A DNA stretch of 64,000 bases, from positions 16,063,501 through 16,127,500 of the forward strand of contig NC_088310.1 of the NCBI RefSeq assembly GCF_910592395.1. The letters run 5' to 3'. The stretch comes from Lineus longissimus. Lineage: Eukaryota > Nemertea > Pilidiophora > Heteronemertea > Lineidae. Under the pieces are notes generated by a model. That model worked only from the letters and a program-made list of their open reading frames with translations. It made no database searches and had not been told where the DNA came from. Both the position numbers and the translations under genes were made by a program. Positions 1-12,106 of this stretch are shown piece after piece (the first letter of the stretch is position 1; every line of letters starts with the position of its first letter).

Positions 1-81
1 ATTAGGTCACAATTAGCCAAAATTGTGTCAATGTGTACAAATGGCCAATAAGTGTCAACATATAAAATTTGAAGAGTCTGT

Positions 82-764
82 AGCCGCGTTTACACTGGGG
101 GTTTATACCGAATCGAAACCGGAATAAGGCGCTATTCCACTTCGGTGCATCACACTTGATTTGGTATAAATTACCTTTATACCGCTCTAGCGAAACCGGT
201 GATTTGTATCGACATCGATGCGCTACAACCAAAGCGATACAGCTACGCTGCAATAGAATTGCAGTGTGACCTCTTTATTAGTTTATTCCGCAACAAGGTG
301 GATGACTCATCAAGCCGCGCAGGCGCAGTAGCTAATGTCACCTCTATTTCCGTTTTAGCGTATGGAGAAAACGTGTTGAAAATTTTGTCATTTCTACCAC
401 TTATTTTGAAGTATTTAGGCCCTAATTTGGTGTAATGGCGGCGAGAGGTGAAACTTGGGGTATTCCAGAGAGGCTGCTGCTCCTGCAGATCTGGCGTGAT
501 GAGGATGTTGAGGGCCAACTGACTGGTGTGCACCACAACACGCCAGTTTACGATCAGGTGAATGAATGACCTTCACCCTGCAGGGCAGTTTTCTTATCTA
601 ACGTATAGGTGGCGTATGTCTATTGCGGATTGAGTGTGACGCGGTTTGTTTCGCATCGATGTCGGTTTCAAGTGCAGTGTGACCCGAACCGATACAGTGA
701 AATCGGTTTCGGTATTTCGGAATAGGGAAGTCGGCATGAATGCGAAACAAGTGTGAACCCAGCT
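82..764. mobile_element. Harbinger-like DNA transposon remnant with 3-bp TSD
   Basis: The termini are imperfect inverted repeats: AGCCGCGTTTACACT on the left and, read inward from the right, AGCTGGGTTCACACT. They are flanked by TGT on both sides (79-81 and 765-767), which fits a 3-bp target-site duplication. The host repeat is readable on both sides of the insertion. The inside is rich in further inverted CGAAACCG-type motifs and includes a short Myb/SANT-like ORF (435-569), a protein type carried by PIF/Harbinger transposons. No transposase is present, so it is non-autonomous. The superfamily is inferred from TSD length and the ORF. Confidence 0.6.
435..569 (+). pseudogene. Myb/SANT-like (trihelix) DNA-binding fragment inside the transposon
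   Basis: ATG to TGA gives 44 residues. The middle, around LLLQIWRDEDVEGQL and then VYDQV, resembles the first helices of the Myb/SANT-like domain found in Harbinger accessory proteins and their domesticated relatives (W at about residue 20, then an acidic DEDV, then VY before the next helix). The domain is cut short by the stop. The sequence CAG|GTGAAT near 555-563 could instead be a splice donor, making this a first exon whose partner was lost. It is either a truncated relic or an exon; a functional gene is unlikely. Confidence 0.45.
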
Positions 765-829
765 TGTGACAAATAGGTGTGCCACCTTCAGTAAAATGTT
801 AGAGTTTGTACTTTGTGACCATGGAAACT

Positions 830-841
830 AGGTCAAGGTCA
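830..841 (+). promoter_or_regulatory. Tandem AGGTCA half-sites without spacer (DR0)
   Basis: AGGTCAAGGTCA also contains TCAAGGTCA, the extended half-site recognised by ERR and FTZ-F1/SF-1 type nuclear receptors. The same 12-mer recurs at 24078-24089. Function is inferred from the motif only. Confidence 0.3.
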
Positions 842-988
842 AAATGTTTTAAGCACTGTGTTAAGCTTGATGATATGAATCAATGATGTACATTTACAGA
901 TTTTTACACAGTGAAGGTTTTTATATGTATGTCCAACATTCTCGTTTTACATGTATGACCTCACCTACTTACAGTACACCTGAAAAGT

Positions 989-1003
989 AGGTCACATTGA
1001 CCT
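989..1003. promoter_or_regulatory. Perfect AGGTCA inverted repeat with 3-bp spacer (ERE-type palindrome)
   Basis: AGGTCACATTGACCT matches the canonical oestrogen-response-element palindrome AGGTCAnnnTGACCT at all defined positions. It lies inside a dispersed repeat, so any function is only inferred. Confidence 0.4.
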
Positions 1004-1720
1004 AAATTTCGGTCAACATGTAGATATGCCCAGTAGGTGTCTATCAAATTTGAAGAGTTAAGGACAAAATATTGAAATTAATGACGAAAGTGCCACCGTC
1101 ACTGAAATTCTGAGTTTGGCCTCTGTAACGTTCAAAAGTAGGTCAAATCAAAAACCTGGGTATCACGTCATGTAGTATTATCAGAACTATTGACAATAAA
1201 GATTTCATGGTTCTAGCTATCAGCGTTCATGAGATATTGACAAAATAATTTTTTCAAAGATGACCACCCAGAAAGTAGGTCAAATGGCGATGACTTTTTT
1301 GTATGTCGAGTCATGTTGTCATAAGACCTCCACACACCAAGTTGCATCTTTCTAGAGTCAACAGTGAGCAAACGTGCCACCATTTGTTGACGGACGGACG
1401 ATGGACAAGACGTGGCTACATAAACTCACCCAGGTGAGCTAAAACCAAGATGGCTTTCATTTTAAGGCTTGAACCTTGTTTTTAAAGAGGACGGTACACA
1501 TGACTATTTTTCACTTTAAGATGAATCCAGTAAATCAAAAGAACTCAATCACAACTACCAGGATATGGCAATAAGAGCAAAAAAAAACCAGACATAAGCT
1601 AATGTAGCAGGCATCACGGTGGTATAATTTGAATTATTTGAGTTAGATAACAAGGGAAACACCAGAGAAATTTTCACTTGACACCTTTTCAGCAATTTTT
1701 CCCATTCCCCATGTACTTAC

Positions 1721-1897
1721 CAGCCAAGCGATTGTGTTTACCATTAATGTTTCCGGAATACCCTCGTAGCCTCCATAGATAAAGTGTGTCTTGTTCTGCG
1801 AGTAGAAGCGATCACATTTTAACTGATGTGCATCAGCTGGGCGGACCGTGAATGGGTTAACGGTATTAGGCGCAGTTGTGATGTTGCTATACATCAT
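1721..1897 (-). CDS. TMEM63/CSC1-like channel, first coding exon (partial gene)
   Basis: On the minus strand an ATG at 1897 opens 59 codons that end exactly at a strong donor, CTG|GTAAGT (exon end at 1721, phase 0). An in-frame TGA lies three codons upstream, supporting this start. The peptide has two N-glycosylation sequons (NIT, NKT) and then the block IYGGYEGIPETLMVNTIAWL. This resembles the extracellular N-terminus and start of the first membrane helix of TMEM63/CSC1 proteins, where a Cys, a short N-rich stretch and a GG(I/V)PTVL-type motif precede TM1. These proteins are osmosensitive or mechanosensitive cation channels. The rest of the gene must lie left of the window; no second exon was found in 1-1720. 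The assignment rests on one short exon and could be wrong in family. Confidence 0.5.
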
Positions 1898-4892
1898 GAG
1901 ATCTCACTGTTAGTTACCCTTTAGAGAAACATCATTATCACAGGGAAGCCATTGGACCTGAAAAGACAAAGAACAGGAATATTATTATCATGTATAAGCA
2001 ATGATATAAACCTACCCCATGAACTCAATTATTATAAAGGGCCTATATTAACTGCAAACAAAAACCTTCTTTCAATCCACTGGAGAACCTGACTTCTCCA
2101 ACATGTCCAACCTTATGTTCAATGTTCAACAACTATCAACAAAGATGTTATACCTTGTTATCCATGAGATTGAGAACAAACAGTTCATTGTTTGTTTATG
2201 TTTCGCAACAATGAATTGATGGAAAATGCAGTTGTTATGAAATAAATGTTGGTTGATAACACAATAACTTTGTGTGAGAAATTACTTTTTGAAAGCATGG
2301 ACATGAACGAACTATGGTATGAAAAAATTTCTTTCCTGTCTTTCCAAAAGCCTCTTAAAATTGATGGGACAGGGATGAAAAAACACGTGGCGCGTAGCCA
2401 CATAACTGCCCTGGCCACCTCCATCTCAAGCCCATGCGATCCCTTTAAGGAACCCTTGTTACATTTCAGGAATAATAAATGCGTGCCTCAGGCAGCAGCT
2501 TCATGTAATCTATTATTTAAGAAACTGTGTGTATGTGTGTTGGGTATCAGCCTTTATGGTATGTCCGCACATTTCTACACAGTCCGCAAGTCCTTTCAAC
2601 ATGCCAGTGTTCTCCACAAGGCCATTTGTCAGGGTGGCCCACCATACCTTGGCAGCTTACCACCCTACCTTTGAAGCAGCCACCTTACCTTGCTCGAGAC
2701 TTTTCAAAGGGTTTCTAAAGGGACAACCCTAAATCAAATAGCTGGCCACCCTACCTTGTTTTGCCTTGTGTTGCACACTGGCAAAACTTTTTTGAATATC
2801 AAGGGTACCACACTAAGAGAAAACCCTGCATGTGTCCAATTGATTTCCTTGAAAGAGTATCTGTATTGATTGTAATATTCTCCATATTTTTTCCGATAAA
2901 AACTCTTTTATCAGCTGCGATCAGGATTTGGTTGGTCATAACAGGTCTTCCAATGTGGATGGTTAGGAAGGCAGGACCTAGGTGGGCCAGAAGCCGAAGT
3001 TACACAAATTAGCTGCTGATACTAGACATCTCTACTATCTAATGATGTACATGTAGCACATCGGCAGAATAGCAATGCTAATATTTTTATCCAAACTCAC
3101 CCAGTTCCCCAGCTTCACCACCTGGAACCACTGTTCCTGCCTGTACATTAGTAGCCCCCCTCTAAAATTGGTATGAAAAATGACACACTTGTACTGACAC
3201 ACATGAATACAAACACCTTCCTCATCACAATCACTTTAAATTAGTTTTGATGATCAGCATATAGATTTATTGCAAATTTGCAACTGCCCTAAAATGGCAC
3301 GTTTTAATGGTTTTGGCATAAAAGACAACCAGTCATGGCACAAGTCTTTATTTGGACCAGCTGAACGTGGTAAAAATAACTAAATTGGTGATTACTTCTT
3401 ATACAGCTCATTGGGCTGCATAAGACTAAGAGCCGAGCCATTCAAAACTCCCCATTTTTATAAGTGTTTCGCTATGGGTTTCCTTTAAATCTCACATATT
3501 TTGAGCCCTGTGAAGAAGGGAAGTCTTTGACGTAGTCATACTCATGTATCTAAACCAAAATATCACATTAACATATGACCTTTAAGTAATCAAACGTTTA
3601 TGGTCATACTTCAGATCCATTGAGAGCACCAAAGAAAAAGCCAATCAATATTTCCTTCATATGTCACACAACTTCATAATACAAACATTGCCTGTACTCA
3701 ATTGAATCAATTACAGCCAATGGATTGGCAATGCCAGAGGCACTTTGCCCCCATATCATCATGCATAATTTCTCAAGAGCATGAATAAATGATTAAACAT
3801 AATCTACATCTACATGGATGGACTCGTCTATGACATATCCATGTTGCACCCAATGAAATTATTTAATGCAGCCTAACTCTGATGTGAGCATGTGTCATGT
3901 ACATAAATGGTGTTGGCAAACACATTACCCAAACTTTCATGACAAATTAATAGTGTTTTGAATGATCAAATGGAAATTTTTTAAAACATGTTTTCAAACA
4001 GGCATGGGAAAATATGCCACTTTTAGTAATTTTGAAGCAAAGTTTAACTAGTGACCTATATTCCTAATGGATAAGACAAATTTTGAGGCCTTAGGTCCGC
4101 TGGATAGGTGGTTGATATCAGAATCCACAATTACTCATCATTTAATGTCAATGTTATGCATATATCCCAGCACACGCGTTGGGATACTTGAAACAGACCC
4201 TCCAGTCCAAACATCGTGCACAAAGGCCATTAGGCAGGTTTTTGAATCAAGATCATTTTCTATCATCAAATGACACACAGACTGATGACCAACAGTTTCT
4301 TCCAGCTTTTTTCGGAAAGCATGGAGATTAAAAAACTTTCTTAGGTTCATTTAGAAGAAATTATGTCTTAGATTACTGTTGATAGTAGAATCATTAAATA
4401 AATCAAAACAAAGGTGATGGGTAGTCACATGTCCCCAACCCTGCTGCAAGACTGATACCCAGTTTTTTTACAATCGCTAATATTGGGACATGCATATGTT
4501 TTTTTTTCAAATCAAAGTGTAAATTCAATGTTATATTATGAATCATACACACTACATATGCAGGGACTTACATCTATCACATTTTATAAAATCCTAAACA
4601 ACCCAATCCCAAAAATTTACTGGTCCATGATGTTTTCAGATAAAAGATAAAATATTTTGGCCCGACTACAGAGCTTGATCACACTCTCCTCAGTGTTTGA
4701 GCAATACGCCCTATCAACAGAGAAAATAATTTTCAAAAAGAAGTCATAGGTTTGGAGTGTTATCTTACATCTGGAAAACACAGAGACATTGCTTACGGAG
4801 AGTTCACCAGATGACAGACCTGACTATTCTTGTTGGCAACAGGTTTTTCTTTGCATTCCAACACAGATTGGAATCAATCAAAAAATTTTAAA
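1898..4892. other. Noncoding stretch, no gene seen
   Basis: AT-rich sequence with short ORFs lacking any recognisable domain. 2620-2760 repeats the phrase CCACCCTACCT a few times. It may contain promoter or 5' UTR of the minus-strand gene at 1721-1897, but no clear element marks it. Confidence 0.5.
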
Positions 4893-5651
4893 TGGGGCAG
4901 GCCTCAACTGGTAGCATTTGGTTAATTACTGGAAAGGGTAGCTCTAAAGCTCGCAGCACACTAGCCGCCAACTTTGGCGACAAGAAGCGTTCAGCTGACG
5001 CCTCTCAACGCCGAAGTTGGCAGCCAGTGGATCCCGGTCAGAGCACACCTGCCCAGAATCGGCGTCCAGTAGCGTCTTTTCCGCCACTTTAGGCTGCCAT
5101 TTTGAAATCATGTGACATCAAGACGCATACTGATTGGCCATAGCCTCGCCACCGACGCCAATTCAGGCGGCAATCCGTAGCACACCTGGCTTCTTCTTGC
5201 GCTCAAACGCGGCGACACGCATCAAAAATCAAACATATTAGATATTTGGCGTTAAGTTGCGGCAAGTGGCGGCAAGTCGCGTTCGCCGACGCCGTTCGTA
5301 GCAGACTAGGGATTTTTCAGGCGTTCAGGACTCTTGCGGCAAAAAACGCCTGTGAATGCCGAAGTTGGCGGCTTAAGTGTGCTACGGGCTTAAGTACACG
5401 AAGTAGGGGCACCTTCAACCGGTAACACATGGTGAGTCACCAGAAAGGATAGGTCCAAGTACATGAAGTAGGGACACCTTCAACCGGTAACACAGGGTGA
5501 GTTGCCGAAAAGGGTAACTCTAAGTACACAAAGTAGGGGCACCTTCAACCGGTAACATATGGTGAGTTACCAGAAAGGGTAGATCTAAGTACATGAAGTA
5601 GGGAAACCTTCAACCAGTAACAAAGGGTGAGTTGCCGAAAAGGGTAGCTCT
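4893..5651 (+). repeat. 65-bp tandem array, split by a MITE
   Basis: Four units with a 65-bp period start at 5392, 5457, 5522 and 5587 (core CACCTTCAACCGGTAACA). A diverged fifth unit lies left of the MITE at about 4893-4947. Joining the flanks across the MITE restores an ordinary unit. Confidence 0.8.
4948..5390. mobile_element. MITE, Harbinger-type, TAA target duplication
   Basis: The 443-bp element has terminal inverted repeats: AGCTCGCAGCACACTA on the left and AGCCCGTAGCACACTT inward from the right, both continuing into GCCGCCAACTT. It is flanked by TAA at 4945-4947 and 5391-5393. No transposase ORF is present. The AGCYCG/AGCYGCG ends and 3-bp duplication resemble the elements at 82-764 and 46987-47385. 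Confidence 0.75.
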
Positions 5652-5749
5652 TTAAGTTGTGACTGGGGAAGGGGAACTTGAGATATCAAACAGTGCCAAC
5701 CACTGGAACCCCGTAAATACAGGCTGCAATACCAGCAGCGGCAGCGAAA

Positions 5750-5985
5750 GGGTTAAAGGCCAGCGCTGTTTGTTAAAAAATTTATATTGGTTGTTGAATT
5801 TGAAACTTTTCCTCTGCTTAAAAGTTAAATATTTACTGAATATAAATTTGTGTGGACAGATACCCAATACTACAAATATCAAGTTTCAGCAAAATTGCAT
5901 TTACGATAACTGCACTATGCCATTTTGTGTAACTGCATGATTTGTATTTAACTGGACCACCAGTAATTACAAATGGTGTACCCCT
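5750..5985. repeat. Dispersed repeat, copy A
   Basis: The sequence from TTAAAGGCC to GGTGTACCCCTTT matches 36411-36816 once the inserted element there is removed. Phrases such as GCAAAATTG, AACTGCACTAT and AACTGGACCAC occur in the same order. Confidence 0.6.
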
Positions 5986-6979
5986 TTGAGCTGTAAGGAC
6001 TGCTGGGGAGATTGGGGTAGGGGGACTTAAGATGTCAAACAATACCAACAATCACTGTATATAGCTCATGTATGTTCACAGACACCGCTTTTAATTCTTG
6101 TGATCAATGCAATCCACCAACCACAAACCCAGCAGACTTAGTCAGCATTACCAAGTAGAACACTAGTATAGGGATTCCATCAACTGCCACTTGCCTCACA
6201 AGTGCATGCACATAATCAATTTTGAGCGCCACAACTAGCCACAACGATCATCACCAGAAATAGGTACAGGCAACACACAATGCCAGATGATGGACACGAC
6301 ATGGGATATGCCACGAGCCAACCTGGCTAACTCACATGCACAACAGTGCTAAAATATATTAGGTACCCAGCACACGCTTTAAGAATGTCATAATCACTAT
6401 TAATACATGTAAGGATTGTCAGCAAAATTTTCATGATTCTTGAAAGCCATGGACCATGAGAAGAAATGGACAAGCCGTGCTGATGCTTTGCTCTGCAGTC
6501 GCCCAAATGAAATGCTTCTTACCTTCTTCTAACTGAATACAATCACAGAAATTCATATGATACAATAATCTAGTTTGTAACATCAATTTGATAATTGATC
6601 TCCCACGTATTCCACAACAGTATATCAACATTAGAACGTATCCATCAGGAGTAATAATACAATAGCTGAAGCCGTATTGATCAGTGGAGATGCCGTCTCA
6701 ATGAAATCATGTGGTGAGTAATCACACACCCAGTAGTCACGAGACAAGTAGAGGCCTCTGGTAATAGGAATTGTAACTCTGAGGAAGCAATCACTTCAAT
6801 TGACAGCAATCATGCTTCCTGAATAGTATTTCAAAAACATGTGCTTGAGTAAACCGCACATGCTTAGCTAAGGCCTCTATTAAATGAAAAGGCCTTGGCT
6901 GCGGGCCCATTGTGCTCACCGTATTGATATTTCGTGGTTAGGAATTTATGCTGGTTAACATGCTGCATGTATAGTATAA
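5986..6979. other. Noncoding stretch, nothing recognised
   Basis: No ORF with domain character, RNA gene or clear repeat was found. 5990-6055 weakly echoes 5655-5710. Confidence 0.4.
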
Positions 6980-7560
6980 AGGTCAAATCAAAGTCGTATG
7001 ACATATGATGTATCCATGCTTGGACTGGAGTACCTACCATAAAAATATTATTGAAAACAAGTCACTAATAAACGAGATATTGCACTTTTTATCTTTTCAG
7101 TTTTGGCTCCCTGGTGGCCAAGTCGAGAATCAGATCAAACCAAAATTCGGTGTCAGAGGTAACAGGACACGAGTCATGTGTACCAAATTTCAAGTTGCTT
7201 TATAGCGGTGAAGAAACGTGCCATAGTTATGCCAATTTACGCCAATTTACGCCATTTGACCGCTGTGACCTTTGAAAATTAGGTCAAATCAAAAAAAAGT
7301 ACGATATATGTTATGTATCCCTACTCAGATTACCTACCATAAAAATATCATCGAAAACAAGTCAATAATAAGCGAGATATTGCACTTTTTATCTTTTTAG
7401 TTTTGGCCCACTGGTGGCCAAGACGTGAATAAGATCGGACCAAAATTCGGTGTATAGGTAGGTTATATGATGCAGGGAGTCCTATCTACCAAATTTCATG
7501 TTGCCTTTAGCGGTTAAGAAACGTGCCATAGTTACACGCAAATGGCCAATTTATGCCAAG
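6980..7560. repeat. Two subunits of the roughly 300-bp dispersed repeat
   Basis: Two adjacent units each contain ACCTACCATAAAAATAT, a GATATTGCACTTTTTATC block, CTGGTGGCCAAG and AAACGTGCCATAGTTA. The same blocks are present in reverse complement at 48303-49520. Confidence 0.7.
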
Positions 7561-9359
7561 TCTACGATCCAGACCAGGAATATGTAATTGATATCAGTTC
7601 CCGCGTTATCTGATGGCCTCGGTTTGGTTTACGCTGAGTGGCATATCTGCTGCAAGCAGGCCAGACTCTAATTAGGACACGCTCAATATAGCCATTCCGT
7701 GATGGAGAGGCATCCGTGATTGACTGGATAGCAATCCAAAAGAAACAAACCCAAGCATGTTGTCTGTTGGACAACTAACTAGCTACTAGCTCATGCTGAC
7801 CACATGGGCTCCATCCACCCATGGGTGAAAGATAAAAAATTTCATGAATATTATAAACCTATGGGGCTATGCTAACTAATCTAAGTGGACATTTGGGATA
7901 TATTATCAATTAGGTATATGTACTAGTAACTTAAAACTTTACAATGAACTAACTTAACTAATGGTGAAAATGCCCTAGCCATAGCAACCACTTCACCAAC
8001 GCCTAACTGACACATGCATACTAGTGCAGGGTATACAGAATGGGCATCAAGGAAGTAGGTCATGTCCTGGATTTTTAACTCTGATTTGCAAAATGAGCAC
8101 CAACAAAGTACTGATTTTACATCATGTGTCATATTTCAGTTTAAGATGACTATATTTTGATACGTTAGGACATTATGTACCCATGGAAATCATACATAAC
8201 GTGGGATTGTGGTTATATTGTGAATTTATTGTTTTGATATTCTGATAGTAATGTACATTTGTATTTGTGTTAAGTGCCATGCAAAGATTGTGTTTTGGCC
8301 AATAAATTTCATTTCATTTCATTAAATTTCATTTCATTTGAACTCTAAGCCTCACAGAACATGGCACCCAACATGTGTCTCTCAGCATGTTTGACCCCAT
8401 CTATCAAGCCACTGTTTATTTGAAGATTTCTCAGAACTATTTTAATTTCAAGCCACCAGACCGCTTGCATCTGAAAGAAGGCATCATTATGTGCCAAAAT
8501 GTGCATAGATACTGAGCTAATTGGCTGAGACCACGCTAAGACGACAGCTTTTTTCTGTTGATTGGCATTTTAGAACCCTGCCCCTCATGACTATAACCAA
8601 TAATATAGCAGAGACCAGTTGAGATGAAATCAACATTTTGCATACCATTAGTCAAGATATCAAGAGAGAGGCCTCGTGGATTTTTCACCCTCAAGGCTCT
8701 TTAAGCCTCCCAGAACACGCCCAAAAAGGGCAGCCACACCCTTCAGGATTATTTAGGATTATTAATCTGTCTACTGGAGCTAAATAGGATAATATGTTTG
8801 AGGATTAATATTATAAACAGTCAGTGAGTAACCTATTCTCCAATATCAGCAAGATTGAAACAGATGTGGGTAACTGTATGGTCACAGGGAACACTTTTAG
8901 TGGCACATAATCATTTGGCTACTCTCTATCAGACAGGTAGTACATTGCAGTACCAATGCGCTATCTTGCATTGGTACCAAAACGAGGCTGAGTTTTAGCA
9001 ACGAGGCTGAGTTTTAGTAGATAAGGATATAATATGGCCTAGATTGCAGACTGACTGTTATTGAAACAGGATACAAACGACAACATGGACGACAGACACT
9101 GCAGTATTGTAATAGACTCCCCTACAGTGAGATAAAAATCACCTGACGTATTGGTCTACATGCTGAGATCAGGCTTTTTTTACTCTTACGTCGTATACAA
9201 AAAACGTGCCACCATCGGCCAATTCACGCTATCTGACCCGTGACCTGGAAAATGGGATTAGATTAATCAGATTAGATTAGGTTTTTGTCTGAATAATTGA
9301 CACTTTGATGACAGAAAGTGGAAAATAACGAACACGGATACAGACATAGACGGCCATCT
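7561..9359. other. Noncoding stretch with small repeat fragments
   Basis: 8290-8340 ends in ATTTC repeats after CCAATAAATTTC, like the 3' tail of a retroposon. 8951-8976 is a perfect 9-bp-stem hairpin (TACCAATGC and GCATTGGTA). It is followed by two copies of AACGAGGCTGAGTTTTAG at about 8981-9018. 9190-9240 carries a scrap of the 300-bp repeat. Confidence 0.4.
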
Positions 9360-9830
9360 TGGATAATTGGTCAGGCCCAAAATCAATAGGGAACCTCCCC
9401 TACCCACATACATCACACCACAGAAGTTTCAGAACTGTCACTTACTTTGTTGTCGAGATATATGGGACGGAATGCGAAAAACAAAGATAGTTTCAGGTCT
9501 GTAACTCATTTGGTTCTTGAGAACAAGTTATGGGCGGAATGAAAAAAGCAAGATGGCGGCCTGGTGGTGAACTCATGGGTCAGGCCCAAAATCTAGGGAA
9601 CCTCCCCTACACAAGGTCATCACACCACAGAAGTTCTCAATCGGTTCTCGAGTTATGGGGCGGAATGCGAAAAACCAAGATGGTAGCCTGGCACTAGTGG
9701 CAGCCATCTTGTATTTGGGAGCCCAAAATCGATAGGAAAACTTCCAAGACACTAGGCCTTTAGTTCTCAAAAATCCGCCAGACGAGCGGTTCTTGAGTAA
9801 TTGAGTGGAATAGAGTGCGGACGCGGAAAC
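9360..9830. repeat. Diverged direct repeat of about 200 bp
   Basis: The phrases CAGGCCCAAAATC, GGGAACCTCCCCTAC, CATCACACCACAGAAGTT and GCGGAATGCGAAAAAC occur in the same order at about 9371 and 9581. A weaker third copy begins at about 9718. Confidence 0.55.
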
Positions 9831-9883
9831 CAGCTGAGAACATAATGCCCCCATATAGTGCAAGGGGGCATTATGACCCCTAA

Positions 9884-10271
9884 ATGGTGCAAAACAATGC
9901 TGCACGCCTTGTATATCGCACTCACAAACGCGACCATATCACACCAGTGCTGTGGGACCTCCACTGGCTGCTGATAAGAGCGCGTATTGAGTTCAAGATT
10001 CTCACCATAGTGTTCAAACGCCTACACGACCAGGCCCCAGCATATCACATTGAACTCTTTTAGCGCCATAACCCAACATGTACACTCTGTGGAAAAAAGT
10101 CTTCTCGCAACGCCAATGTTCCAAAGCTCTAGTTTTGGCGGGAGAGCTTTCATTTCAGCAGCTCCAGTGTTGTGGAATTCCTTCAACCAAAGCCTACGCC
10201 AGATGGACACACTTGAGAAATTCAGGAAGGGCCTAAAGACGGAACTATTCAGGAGGCACTTCGTGGTGTGA
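9884..10271 (+). pseudogene. Non-LTR retrotransposon reverse transcriptase, C-terminal remnant
   Basis: The frame from 9884 reads QNNAARLVYRTHKRDHITPV and then LHWLLIRARIEFKI, the pattern (QNxAARLV...HITPVLxxLHWLPVRxRIxFKI) typical of the end of CR1/jockey-group LINE reverse transcriptases. A TAG at 10061 and a frame change interrupt it. The homologous C-terminus continues in another frame from about 10050 (LWNSFNQSLRQ, then FRKGLKTELFRRHF) and stops at 10271. The N-terminal endonuclease and RT core are absent. It is a 5'-truncated, dead copy. Confidence 0.8.
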
Positions 10272-10375
10272 AAAAACAGTTCACTAGTAGTGCAGGGGGG
10301 CGCTTTTGAACATTTCTAAGACTGAAGTGGAAATAACGCCAAACGATATATAACTTTACTTACTTACTTACACGA
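10272..10375 (+). mobile_element. 3' tail of the LINE remnant
   Basis: Noncoding sequence after the stop ends in ACTTACTTACTTAC, a short tandem tail of the kind found at CR1-like 3' ends. Confidence 0.5.
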
Positions 10376-12106
10376 TGGATAGACCCTTTCTTTTTGAGAC
10401 ATCGTCATTAGGCATGAAATTTTCACGGATGAATAAATGAAAAATAAACTATGATTGGGCGAAAAAAATCCCTAATGTGTCTTGGCCATAAATGAGTGGT
10501 TTTGTAATACAATGTGTACATTCCAAGCATTGTATGTCTTTGGTAGCATACCTAACTGGGGTCAGAAAAAACGTAACATAGCCTTAAGATCGCCACCTGC
10601 CCGGGCATCTTACCATCAATCAAAAGAAAGAGCGCTTGCCATCTACACATTATAGGCCAATGCCAAAATATGAACCAATCAGTCATCAGTGCAGTTAAGT
10701 TACGAGAAAGTTCCGACAGGTTTTCTTAGTACGGGAGTGACCCAGGGTCAAGGATGGTAAAAAGGTAAAGCTGGCTTGTTGTGCCATGTATGCCAGGCCA
10801 ACCACAGGACAAGGATGGCCTGGCAGTACTCAAGCCTTGGGTTAGTGGGAAGATGCATGGTGCGTAATATCGCAACCTTTTGATGGGATTGGGAATATGA
10901 CTCTTCAGAACTTGGCCCTGAAATGACCACGGTACGGTTTGAGTATCTCGCGTGTACCAGATAGGCCTAGGCCTGTGACCAATAAAGCATCCTTCAAAGA
11001 AAACACTGCGATGCGCGCAACTGCCTATAATCATGTTGTGAATAAAATTAACAATCTGCATCATCCTGCGTACGAGGTTGGATATGTGATCACTTCGTGA
11101 ATAGGTGTCGTTGAGACACTATTTATGCGAATTTCAAGGCCAACATCATGTCCACCTGATTAACAGATTAGGCACGATTTGGATTTGAGTCAGTGCAATG
11201 CAGTGTTTTCTTTGAAGTGTTTTTAGGCCTAGGCCTAGGCCAAAATCTCATCTATCGCGCACAAGAGCGTGCAGGGTATACCACTAATTTCTATGCATTT
11301 CCATCTTGAAAGCTATCAGCTAATTAATCAAATCTATAGACCAAAACTATTGATAAGAGTCACCTTATGTCAGATGTCAGAAGAAAATCTTGTCTGTCAC
11401 TGTCTGTCATCAGACATGTTAGAAGTGTTTACATGGCAAGTTATCCGAGTCGCAATCATCTGAATAGTCTACCTTATTTCAGGGCCAAAAGGGTATACAG
11501 AGTGTGAACTAAAATGGATTACACTTGTAATTTGAAACGAGGTTACACTGATCGGCTTTAACTCGAACGAACTCGAACGAACTCCAATCCAATATGGCTG
11601 TGTCAGGGCCGAAAAATAATTTTCCTTCCTAATTTCTTGCAATTTACTCGGTTAGTATAAGTGAAATACCAATATATTATTGATGAATGAATGAAGATGG
11701 AGTTATCTTAGCGAAGTAGCATTGGATGATCTTATTTTCAAGTTGAAATTTTATTATGTATAGGTTTGAGATCTCACACCTCGGCTCCTTGCATGCTTAT
11801 ATTATTGCTTGACCATGCTTCACTGAGACTGCGTCGCAACACTGTCACAGTGTGTGTGCGCATGTGCTGTGTGTGCTGCAGTCACATTGAACTACTGCAT
11901 GACTCTACAAGTGCTACCATACAATACACTCGACCAATCCTTGGTTCTTTGCTGTGCATTTGATTCGTTGGGTACACTCATCTATCTCAGACTCAGTCCC
12001 AGAAGAGAAAGACAGCAAAGGGAAGTTATTTGATTTTTGTGAATATTTCTTTCAAAACAGTGCAGGAGATCTTTTAGTTTTAGCCCAGGTCAGTTTTGGA
12101 CAACCC
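10376..12106. other. Noncoding stretch, no gene seen
   Basis: ORFs here are short and domainless. 11560-11585 holds a small tandem of ACTCGAACGA. Confidence 0.4.

Larger units (their letters stand above)
1..1440. repeat. Dispersed repeat of roughly 300-bp subunits, interrupted by a transposon
   Basis: Loosely repeated subunits share phrases such as AAATTTGAAGAGT (about 67 and 1048), GTGCCACC (780, 1090, 1374) and AGGTCA-type half-sites. Related sequence occurs at 6980-7560 and, in the opposite orientation, at 48303-49520. The right end is marked by GACGGACGGACG near 1390. A 683-bp element (82-764) sits inside the first subunit. No coding potential is seen. Confidence 0.6.

Noticed and set aside
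10726-11064. Minus-strand ORF of 112 codons
   Set aside because: No domain, no splice signals, composition like surrounding noncoding DNA.
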